Shown here: in pieces, positions 47,053 to 57,300 of the stretch
How positions within the stretch are numbered: the first letter of the stretch is position 1
Layout of the letters: every line of letters begins with the position of its first letter
Program-made: the position numbers and the translations under genes
DNA from: Camellia lanceoleosa
Lineage: Eukaryota > Streptophyta > Magnoliopsida > Ericales > Theaceae
Length of the DNA: 64,000 bases
Assembly: GCA_025200525.1 (NCBI GenBank)
Contig: CM045770.1
Coordinates: 81,647,347 to 81,711,346, forward strand
Direction: 5' to 3'
The notes under the pieces: model-generated
The model's database searches: none
The model's input: only the letters and a program-made list of their open reading frames with translations
Told to the model about the DNA's origin: nothing

Positions 47053-47411
47053 TATATTTTTCTCATTCCACACATCAAATGTTCTAAATGTATCACTAGC
47101 TTATAATTTAAACACACACCACACAAAACACATTTACACACATCACAATAGTAACTCTGACATATCCAACAATCCACCAACACATTTTCAGTAGTTCTTT
47201 AGAGCCAATCAGCGATGAAATGATGAAAAAATTGATGCAAGTTAATGAAAAAAAAATTTTTTGGTTCACGATCAACAATGATAGTAATAAGTTTTCATTG
47301 TGATCAAAAAAATCTTAAAACAAATCATATGAAAAGTTTTCATCATTGATTTTTTTTCTCGCAATCCTACAGAAGTTGAATTTACAAAATAATATCAATT
47401 CTTTTGCTCGC

Positions 47412-47442
<31 letters not shown>

Positions 47443-48026
47443 CACACTTTCACTTGTAAAAAATCACTTTTTCATCGTTATCTAGGTTGTAAAGTCATAT
47501 GATTCTCCAAATATAAACTTCTATGATTTTGTAAATCTTTCATCACACAAATCAAGAATGATGGGGTAAAATAAAGTGCAACAATGGCAAGAGTGAAAAA
47601 TAATAGAAGAATAATGTAGGCCTTAGCATGATTTTTCTTTTTTTTTTCTTCAAAAGATGTGCACTGAGAATTTTTGTTCCCAAAGATGTATTCAGAGACA
47701 ATTTAATTTTAAAATTTGTTGTGTATTGATGTCTATAGTGGTCATTTTGTTTAATGGTAAAATTGTAATAAAAAATTAATTCATTAAGTGTGTGCATGGA
47801 GAATAAATAATGTGTAAAAATAGAATTACCCAAAATAAAAGTTGACAATAAAAAAAATATAAACTAGAAGTACTTTCCTCTCCCCTTATGAATAATTAAT
47901 TACTTTTAACTTATTTAAATTATTTCTAATTAATAAGCAAAAATTGCATGTGACATATACTTTCAAACTAAAATAAGATACTAAAGGCCCAAACGAAATT
48001 AGATTTCTAGTTAAAAAGTTACTATA

Positions 48027-48155
48027 GTGTGTTTTGGAAAGATGGTTAAAAGTTGACTTTTTAATTTTTTTCATTGTTTCATGTGAAAGGTGATGTGACC
48101 CAAAATGAGTTAAAAGTTAGCTTTTGGCTTTTTATGTGTGTTGCCAAAACACCTC
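48027..48155. mobile_element. Small MITE in the flank, present in both duplicate copies
   Basis: 129 bp with ends GTGTGTTTTGGAAAG and TTGCCAAAACACCTC, flanked by TATA. The same element, more diverged, occurs in copy B near 49767-49903, so it was there before the duplication. Confidence 0.55.
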
Positions 48156-48206
48156 TATAAATTATCACATCACTATTTTTGCTTTTACACATCTTTTCGT
48201 AAAAAA

Positions 48207-50526
48207 CACCGCTACTACTGCTAGCTAGCCATCATTACTCGTCGCACCACCGTTGCCGTCATCACTCGCCACACCACCGCTGTTGCTCGCAGCCGTCGTC
48301 ACTCCTGCTTGTCGTCGTTGCTCGTCGAGAGAGAGATCGTAACATACCGATGGAATTTTGCCTTGAGAGTTTTTGAGGGAAACGTTTTAGGGATTTTGCT
48401 TCAAACGTTTTAGGGATTTTTGGGGGAAAACAATAGTGCGAATGAGTGAAGGAGCGAGATATGAAAAAAATTTCATTACTTTTTGTGACGGCATGTTTAA
48501 ATCGTCACAAATGATAAATCTAATAAGTAAAACGACGTCGTTTTAATAAGAGTTCTTTTTGCGACGGACAATTGCCGTCACAATTGGTCTACTATTTGTG
48601 ACAGTACACAAGCTGCTGCAAATACTTCCGTATTTAACACACTTTTTATTGTATGCTCATTCATGACGGGGTACCTATCGTCGCAAAAGCTATTTAATGG
48701 CGACGGTTAAAACTGCCGTCGCAAAAGACCATTTTTGCAACGAGATATACGCTGTCGCAAAAGGTTTTGTGTTTTATAACCCCTTTTCTTGTAGTGTATA
48801 TTTTTCTCATTCCACACATCAAATGTTCTAAATATATCACTAGCTTATAATTTAACCACACACCACACAAAACACATTTACACACATCACAACTGTAACT
48901 CTGACATATCCAACAATCCACAAACACATTTTTAGCAGTTCTTTAGAGCCAATCAGTGATGAATTGATGAAAAAATTGATGCAAGTTAATGAAAACTTTT
49001 TTTTTTTTTTTGGGTTCATAATCAACAATGATAGTAATAAGTTTTCATCGTGATCAAAAAAATCTTAAAACAAATCATATGAAAAGTTTTCATCATTGAT
49101 TTTTTTTCTCGCAATCCTATGGAAGTTGAATTTACAAAATAATATCAATTCTTTTGCTCGCAAAAAAAAAAAAAAAAAAAAAACACACTTTCACTTGTAA
49201 AAAATCACTTTTTAATCGTTATATAGGTTGTAAAGTCATGTTATTCTCCAAATATAAACTTTTATGATTTTGTAAATCTTTCATCGCACAAATCAAGAAT
49301 GACGGGATAAAATAAAGTGTAACAATGGCAAGAGTGAAAAACAATAGAAGAACAATGTAGGCCTTAGCATGATTTTTCTATTTTTTTTTTTCAAAAGATG
49401 TGCATTGAGAATTTTTGTTCCCAAAGATGTATTCAGAGACAATTTAATTTTAAAATTTGTTGTGTATTGATGTCTATAGTGGTCATTTTATTTAATGGTA
49501 AAATTGTAATAAAAAATTAATTTATTAAGTGTGTGCATCGAGAATAAATAATGTGTGAAAATAAAATTACTCAAAATAAAAGTTGACAATAAAAAAAATA
49601 TAAACTAGAAGTACTTTTCTCTCCCCTTATGAATAATTAATTACTTTTAACTTATTTAAATTATTTCTAATTAGTAAGCAAAAATTGCATGTGACATATA
49701 CTTTCAAACTAAAATAAGATACTAAAGGTCTAAACGAAATTAGATTTTTAGTTAAAAAGTTAATATAAAGTATTTTGAAAATTTGGTTAAAAGTTGACTT
49801 TTTAATTTTTTTGATTTTTTTTATTGTTTCATGTGAAAGGTGATGTGACTTAAAATGAGTTAAAAATTAACTTTTGACTATTTTAGTGTGTTGCCAAAAC
49901 ACCTTTATAAGACCATCTCCATTGGTTCATCAAAACTGATATCAAATTTAAATTTTGATGAAAAGACTACTGTTCACAGCTCCAACGGTTCACCAAATGT
50001 GATATCAGATTGAGTTTTCAGCAAATGTTTCATCAGATTGAGGACGAAATAATGAATTCATCATAACAACAACATTAGCTCCCACTGGAGAGGAGGACCC
50101 GTCGACCAACTGCTGTTGCGCCGTTGATCGGGTTGACCAACCGGTCAACCCGTAAAAGGTTCAAACAGTTCAGCAAAAAATTCAAAAAATTCAAAAGAAA
50201 AAAAAAAAAAAAATTTTTTGCCTAACCGGTCGTCCCGAAAAAAGTTCAAAAAGTTCAAAAAAAAAGGTTCAAAAAATTTTAAAAATATATATATATATAT
50301 TTTTGGGCAAAACCGGTCAACCGGTCAGTCGACCGGCCGGTCGACCACCCGGTTGTCCCGGGACAAGTTTGAGAATTTGGTGAATCGTTGGAGAATCTGT
50401 TATCAAATTTGATGAAATGGATACTTTTTGACTCAGATTTGGTGAAAAATTTGAGTAAGCATTGGAGATACTCTAAATTATCACATTATTCTTTTTGCTT
50501 TTACACATCTTTTCGTAAAAAAAAAA
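48207..50526. repeat. Tandem duplication, copy B with an orphan CACTA terminus
   Basis: The same segment as copy A, about 5-8 percent diverged by eye. It contains a second CACTA right end, CTTTTCTTGTAGTG to 48796, again followed by TAT. It lacks the 165-bp MITE of copy A but has a 563-bp PIF/Harbinger-like MITE at 49911-50473. Confidence 0.9.
49911..50473. mobile_element. PIF/Harbinger-like MITE in copy B
   Basis: 563 bp with ends GACCATCTCCATTGG and CATTGGAGATACTC, flanked by TAA (49908-49910 and 50474-50476). Copy A has the empty site at 48157-48161. The centre holds CCGGTCAACC/GGTCGACC palindromic words (50120-50360). Confidence 0.95.
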
Positions 50527-50874
50527 AAAATTAAATAAAATTCATAACATTTATATAAAAAACTGGACAAAAATAATGTGACAATACCATTATTATAAAT
50601 AAATCTATCTTTAATAATATTTTATTTTGAAATGAAAATTATACAATAAACTATATTATTATATATAAATTTTTTATTTATATAATATTATTTCAACTAA
50701 AATAGTTAATTTTCAAACTTAACCTACAACAAGGCTTATTTTGACAACCCAACTAAAAACCATTTTATTTAATCACAACACTTCTTTATATTTTTGAAAA
50801 AAAATTAAAAAATAAACTTTTAACTTATTTCTCAAAATACACCAAACAATCTCTATACCCGTTTTATTTTGAAG
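50527..50874. other. AT-rich spacer
   Basis: No gene or clear element is seen. It contains A-rich MITE-like debris. Confidence 0.5.
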
Positions 50875-50882
50875 GAGTAAAG

Positions 50883-51339
50883 TAGGGCTGCAAACGAACC
50901 GAGCCGAGCCGAGCTTTGCTAAGCTTGAGCTCGGCTCGTTTACTTATCGAGCTCGTTTACTGTGCTCAAGCTCGGCTCGATAAGGAACTGGCTTCGAGTT
51001 CGGCTCGGCTCGTTAATTTTAATAAAACTCGAGCTTGGCTCTGCTAGGCTCGATAAATTTTTTTAAATATTATTTATATTATTTAAATATAAATATTTAA
51101 ATAAAAAATATTATTTATATTATTGTTTATATATATTTATATATTATTTAATATATAAATAATATATTTATTATATAATTTAAATAAAGATAAACGAGCC
51201 GAACTTAACGAGCCGAGTTTATGCGAACTCAAGCTCGGCTCGTTTACTAAGCGAGCCTAATATTTGAGCTCGAGCTCGACTCGTTTACTAAATGAGCCGA
51301 GCCGAAAGCTTTCATGAAGCTCGGTTCATTTGACTTTTA
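50883..51339. mobile_element. Non-autonomous hAT element
   Basis: 457 bp with ends TAGGGCTGCAAACGAACC and GGTTCATTTGACTTTTA, flanked by an exact 8-bp duplication GAGTAAAG (50875-50882 and 51340-51347). CGAGCTCGGCTCG-like words fill both arms in inverted orientation around an AT-rich centre. No coding capacity. Confidence 0.95.
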
Positions 51340-51429
51340 GAGTAAAGCCAGCTAGAAACTCTCTCAAGAACGTGAGATATTCAAGGTAATTTGTTTTTCT
51401 CAAAAACACCATCCTAAAAATAAGATTAA

Positions 51430-51616
51430 GGATAGGCTTAGCATTTCTTAAAAAAATCAAAAAGTTAAAAAATCACTATTCTATAATCAAATTATCCTAT
51501 TTAAATCATATCACCTTTCTATCATATTACTTTAAATCCAACTCATATTTCATAAAAAATTAAAAATTCATAAAAAGTTAAAAAGTGTATTTATTTAGAA
51601 TATTCCAAATAACCTC
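51430..51616. mobile_element. Tourist-like MITE
   Basis: 187 bp flanked by TAA (51427-51429 and 51617-51619). The interior (AATCACTATTCTATAATCAA, ATCCAACTCATATTTC) matches the MITE at 46784. Confidence 0.8.
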
Positions 51617-51649
51617 TAAATTACACAAACACTAACGCTATGTAGCTCG

Positions 51650-52070
51650 AATCTGTCTTTCCCCAAATCCCCCCGAAATCAAAACGACGTCGTTTCGTCG
51701 TTTTGATTTTTTTTTTTTTTTTTCAGAAGAAGAAAATCAAAAAAGAATAAGGAAGAAGAAGAAAAAGAAGAGAAGGAAGAAGAAGAAGAAGAAAATCGGG
51801 CTGGGCATCAACCATCAACCATTTCAGATCCAAAAAAAACAAAATCGGGTTGGGCATCAACCATTTATCTTCATCATCAACCATTTCAAATCCAAAAAAA
51901 AAAACACAAAATCGGGCTAGAGGCGGAGGCGGAGGCTAAGGCTCGATCGGCGAAAGCGGCAGCGATCGGCGACGGCCTCGCTCCATTCTCTCTTTTTCTT
52001 CCTCTCCCTCTTTCTCTTCATCTCTGCGTTTCAGACATAAAGGAAGGAAGAAAAAAATAAGGGAAAAAAA
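51650..52070. repeat. GAA-rich dispersed repeat, copy 1
   Basis: From TTTCCCCAAATCCCCC through AAACGACGTCGTTTC, a T run, a GAA-rich tract, GGCGGAGGCGGAGGC and CTCTGCGTTTCAGAC. A reversed copy with the same block order lies in intron 2 of the FRA8-like gene (55560-55985). Confidence 0.7.
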
Positions 52071-52080
52071 ATAAGGAAAC

Positions 52081-52960
52081 TGTTGGAACAATCTTCTGTA
52101 TAAATAAAATAATTTGCAACAATTCAAACAAAACAAAATAAAACTTACAGTATTTATTTTGTAGAACCAAATAAATAATTCAAAGATCAAGTCGAATGTG
52201 TGACACTCTGTCGTTAAGACAGATTCGCCCCGCTACGGTGCTTACGTTTGAGTGGCGTCTATCTCCTAAGATACAATGATCTTAACCAATTTGTAGTAGC
52301 ACTCCAAAACAAATTGTTCGGCGAACCAAACCTGTGATCTAACTCTCTAAATATTTATTCTAAAACTAGAATGAAGAATAAAATGCAAAAGAGAAAATTC
52401 TGGATAGCAATATCTATTTTGCAGACTAATTTTCAGATTATCTAACACTGCTGGAATGTTGGTATTTATAGGCTCAAAAAGCCCTGTCCGAATAGGTATG
52501 AATCTGTCCAACAAATTCAGTTTTGAAAGTGAACAGGTATGTACTTGTTTTGAACAGGTATACTTCAAATTCAAACAAATCTAACTCCTGGACTGTTATA
52601 CCAGAATAGCTTCAAGGCTTTGTGGAAGTTTAAAAACATTTTAAATCGTTGAGAATTTCGAACTGAAGAAGATATATTTAGACAGAAAATTAATTCAATT
52701 TTTAGCACAAAATTTGAATTTAATTTTATTTAAAATTAAAATAAATTTTATCCAAAAAATTAATATAAGAACCAATCCGACCCACACCCGGACGGCAGCG
52801 ATGACGCGCGTGTGGTGGTTTGGGTTATGGTTTACTTTGTCCATAACTTCTCCCTTCTACAAACTTGGGGTGCCTCTTGGGGCCCAACCCAAGTGTTGTA
52901 GGCTAAAGTTTATATACTGTACAAAACTCTCTTAAAGTCTCAATGTAAGACAAGCCTCAC
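52081..52960. mobile_element. 880-bp insertion bracketed by 8-bp direct repeats, possible LTR-like element
   Basis: AAGGAAAC occurs directly before (52073-52080) and after (52961-52968) this segment. It begins TGTTGGAACAATC, a sequence typical of the end of a reversed Copia-type LTR, and contains a GACAGATTCGCCCCGCTACG block. The ends are not a clear TG...CA pair and no terminal inverted repeat is seen, so the class is unresolved. Confidence 0.45.
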
Positions 52961-52968
52961 AAGGAAAC

Positions 52969-53385
52969 CTACATTTAAAACTTAAATATTCAATTCCATG
53001 AACCCGAAAACGACGTCATATTCCCATTCACTCATAAATGGTTTTGACGAACCGTCTTTACCGTGTGACTTGCTACGCGGCAAGGAACACTTCACCTCTT
53101 CGGACTCATCCCAAAAGACGTTCGGGGCTCACTCAATTTTGGACTCAAATATGACCCAAAATATGCCTTTATAAAACTATTTTTCAAACAGAAACTGTCC
53201 AAAACAACGTCGTTTTGGGCAGTTGAGGGATTTGAAAAAAAAAATTTCGGAGGAAAAATTATTTTCCTTACACAAATTCGAGCAAATACATTATAATTTT
53301 TGCAACAACAGTAATAAAGAGCTCTAAGTATAGAATTTTAAATAAAATTTTATACAATTGACAGTAACAAAAGAAAAATATAAAA
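52969..53385. other. Intergenic segment, no gene seen
   Basis: Includes AAAACGACGTCATA and AAAACAACGTCGTTTT words near 53007 and 53201. Otherwise unrecognised. Confidence 0.4.
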
Positions 53386-53388
53386 TAA

Positions 53389-54161
53389 GGGCTGGTTTGG
53401 CTTAGTCTAAATAAGTTAAAAAGCTAAAAAGTTATTCCAAAATTCAAAAAGATATCATTATTCACTCAAAAAAAAATTAAAAAATCAATTTTCTTCAAAA
53501 AAAAAAAAAAAAATACACACCGAATTGGTGTGTGTGTGCAGTTGCTGTGCGCGGCAGTGGAGAAAAAAGAAATGATTGGGTGTGGTTTTTACACACACCG
53601 TTATTCGTCCCATGGGAACCATCACGGGTCCCGTTTTGATCATCTGAACCGTTTAATATGTAGAAATTGTCGAGTACTATATGTCTGCAAAAAATCACAT
53701 TGATCGGATATCGATAACTATATGATCAAATCAGTTATGTACAACAAATGGATGGTGTTATAATTAATGATTGAAAAATAAATAAAACTGATCAGATAGC
53801 TATCGATATCCGATTAACGTGATTGTTTATAAGTACATAATATTTGACGAGTTACACACATTGAACAGTTCAGATTATTAAAATAGGACCTGTGATGACC
53901 CCCACGAGCCAAACAAAACCGTCCAATGCTTTGTACAAAAATTAGCCAATAATTTCCAACTCCAATTCACTCCTGCGGGTTGTACGGCTGGGACCCACCC
54001 CTCTCTAATCATCTCCTACACACTTTTTTTATACAATTTTTTAATACACATTTTTTCATAAAAAATCAAAAAGTTAACCAAAACCTCCATATTTTTTTCT
54101 CAACTTTTTTAGTCTAAAAAGACAAAAAATGTATTTTTTTTAGGATACCCCAAACCAGCCC
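53389..54161. mobile_element. Tourist-like MITE directly upstream of the FRA8-like gene
   Basis: 773 bp with ends GGGCTGGTTTGG and CCAAACCAGCCC (perfect 12-bp terminal repeat), flanked by TAA (53386-53388 and 54162-54164). Two long internal arms (GATCGGATATCGATAACTA and AGCTATCGATATCCGAT) can fold back. A reversed copy lies at 62134-62901. It ends 232 bp before the gene's ATG. Confidence 0.95.
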
Positions 54162-54164
54162 TAA

Positions 54165-54393
54165 ATAAAAGATAAACATAGTGAAAAAAAAAATAAAAAT
54201 AAATTAAAACTCTTTTAAAATTCTAAAACAATTTCTTGTTTGCAATATATTTTTTAAAAAAAAAATTTGAAGCAAAAAAGACAAACTGCCAACCGACCCA
54301 TATCTCCAGTCCCTGGTTCTTGATCTCCACTACATCTCTCAGAACAAAACTGAAAGCCCCATCTCAACAACTACACTGTTACAAGAGAAGAAC
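54165..54393 (+). promoter_or_regulatory. Proximal promoter and 5' leader of the FRA8-like gene
   Basis: The 229 bp between the MITE and the ATG are AT-rich. A TATA-like TGCAATATATTTTT lies at 54241-54254. The following 100 bp are CT-rich (TCTCCAGTCCCTGG, TCTCTCAG), which fits a plant 5' UTR. A CCAACC word lies near 54292. The ATG is in the context AACATGGC, a good plant start. Confidence 0.5.
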
Positions 54394-57300
54394 ATGGCAG
54401 AGCTCAATAGAGCTTCCAAAAACAGAGGGCTCTATGCAAGAATGAGACAATTACACACCACCACCAAGCATCATGGAAGACAAACAGAGAAGAAGACCCA
54501 TTGCTACAGATATCTCAAATGGGTCCTCTGGTTTTCTCTCTCCTCCACCTACTTCCTCACCTCCTCCCTCATTACCCATCATTCCCCCACCACCTCTCTC
54601 TCTAAAACCGCCACCGTTTCTCTCTCTAAAACAACCTTACCCTCTCGTGCCCTGTTCGAGTCCCTCAACAAAACCCATCTCCAAAAACTCAAAACCCATC
54701 CAGCTCTGGGTTTATTCAACGATTTGAAAGTCTATATATACGATTTGCCATCGAAATACAACACTGATTGGCTTTCCAATGAGAGGTGTAGCAACCACCT
54801 CTTCGCTTCCGAGGTAGCTATACACAGAGCTCTGTTGAATAGCGACGTTCGGACGCCCGACCCGAATGAGGCTGACTTCTTCTTCGTCCCAATCTACGTC
54901 TCCTGTAACTTTAGCTCCATCAACGGCTTCCCAGCGATCGGTCACGCACGGTCTCTGATTGAATCAGCGGTCAGAATCATCTCATCGGAGCTTCCATTCT
55001 GGAACCGGAGCCGGGGCTCCGACCACGTCTTCGTCGCTTCTCACGATTTCGGAGCTTGTTTTCACACAATGGTGAGAAATACAGAAGCTAAAATGTGTTT
55101 TGGTTGTTTTTTGGAAGTGTTTTTGAAAATTTGATGGTCTGTTTTGGGAAGGAGGAGATAGCGATTGAAGATGGAATACCAGAGGTACTGAAGAAGTCGA
55201 TTATATTGCAGACATTCGGTGTTAAGCATGGACACCCGTGTCAAGAAGTTGAGAATGTGGTGATTCCAGCGTATGTGTCGCCGGAAAGTGTACGGCCCAC
55301 CATTGCAAAAGCTCCGGCGAAAGGACGGCGAGACATTTTTGTTTTCTTCAGGGGCAAAATGGAGGTTCACCCTAAGAACATCAGCGGTCGTTTTTACAGC
55401 AAGTAATTACTTCAATTATTTATTTATTTATTTAAGGAGTCGTTATTCTCTCGATTTTGCTCTGATACGGCCCTCTTTAGGTTTTGTTTGATATGTGTTA
55501 AAATAATACATATTATTTTATCTATTAGTCTATGGAAAAAGATTTGAACCTCGAAAGTACGTCTCTCGAATTTCCCGAAAATTTGAATTTTTTTTTTTTT
55601 TTTTTCATTTTCGGCTCAAACGCAGAGGGGAAGAGAAGAGAGAGAGAGAGAGAGAGAGAAGCAGAGGGGAGGAGCTCGGAGCTCGGAGCTCGTCGCAGAG
55701 GAGGAAGAGGAGCTCGTCGCCGTCGCGTCCGATCATCTCGGAGCTCGTCGCAGAGGAGGAGCTCGTCGCCGTCGCCTCCGATCGTCGCCCCTGCCTCTGC
55801 CTCCACCCCCGGCCCCGCCTCCGCCCCCACCCGGGACCCCTCCAGTCCCTCCTCCTCCTTCTTCTTCTCCCTTCTTCTTCTCGCTTCTTCTGATCTGCCC
55901 CAAAAAAAAAAAAAAAAATTCAGACGTCGTTTCGAGATTAGGGGGATTTGGGGGAAGGGGATTCGAGGTCCCAATCTGAACTCTTATTCTATTTAAGTTA
56001 CAATCAGATCACTTATTTATCATATTATTTTATCATATTATTCTATTTAAGTTACAATCCGATCACCTATTTATCATATTATTTTAAATCTAATTAATAT
56101 TTCATTTTTTTTCAGTAAAAAATCACTTTAAATTTAGAGGTTGTTTAAGATGACCTAAATAAGTGTATTTTTTGTCTTTTTACGAAAAAATGTATAGAAA
56201 AATAGAGAGGTGATGTGATAAAAAAAAGATAAAAAAATAAAAAGATGAATTATTTGGGACTTTTCAAACTTGGCCTTAGTCAATATTTTACTTTTTATCG
56301 TAAAAAATTTAAAAATATAATAAATAATACTTTCCAAATAAAATAAGTTCAGTTCAATGTATTATAAGAAGAATATATATATATATACATTTAAAACAAA
56401 ATAAAAAGAGAATAGCAGCTCCTTTATTTATTTTTGGATTAACCTTTAATATTTGTTAAATGAGCAAATCAACCCTAACTGTAATTCGGTAATTATTAGG
56501 TAAACTCAATAATATTGCGGGTTTTTTGGAAAGTTAGTTAAAAGTTAATTTTTTAATTTTTTTAAATTTTTAAAAAATATATATAAAAAAATATAAAAAT
56601 AATGTGATTTAAAAAAATTAAAAAATTAAAAAAATTAATTTTTAACTAACTTGTCAAAATGGCTGTACGTCTCTCTGGGTAAATGAAAAACATAGTTGAG
56701 AGATGACGAATAATTATGCAACTTATTATTATTATTATTATTTATTAAAAGTATTATATAAACATTAGCGCACGATATTTTGATGTAATTTTAATATTTT
56801 GAAATTATTTAACAATTGTTCATGATGATCTAGTCTTGATAGACATAAAGTGAAAATAATAGGATTATGTAATCATTTGACAATAATGTATCCGTTAAAA
56901 AAGTATTTAAAGTGTAATTTGTTTGAAAAAAATTACTAATCAATGAATATTTTAAAAAAAAATCAAATTAGTGATAAATTTTATCAACTTTAATAATTAA
57001 AATTATAAATTTTTTCATGAATTTATAAATATTTTATGAAGATCCCATTGAATTGTAATTTTTTTCAAATTATAATGTGAAACTAAAAATTGAGGGGTTG
57101 TTTTAGAATTGATTTTTTTAGTAATTTTTTAAATTATTACAAAAAGATATACATAAAAATAAATAGAATAATTTGATATTTTGTAATGACCTTTTGATTA
57201 AAAATCAAGGTCTAAATATATCATTTTTCTTACTCCGTAATAATCAATTTTCTTTAGTTTATATAATTTATTTTTACCTTATAAATTATAATTATAAATT

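Larger units (their letters stand above)
46295..48206. repeat. Tandem duplication, copy A (CACTA end plus flank)
   Basis: 1.9 kb that starts in the CACTA leader (CACCGCTACTACCGC) and runs past the terminus into flanking DNA, ending TTTTCGTAAAAAA. It is followed immediately by copy B. Includes the private MITE 46784-46948. The flank contains A runs and CA repeats near 47412-47447 and no gene. Confidence 0.9.

Noticed and set aside
53495..53698. Matching 67- and 76-codon frames in the two copies of the Tourist-like MITE (53495 and 62598)
   Set aside because: They share sequence because the MITE is the same. The frames start at different points and MITEs of this type do not encode proteins.
55525..55996. 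Two frames of about 150 codons on opposite strands in intron 2
   Set aside because: Arg/Ser- and Glu/Arg-rich products of a GA/CT and GGC-rich repeat; no domain, and they lie in an intron.
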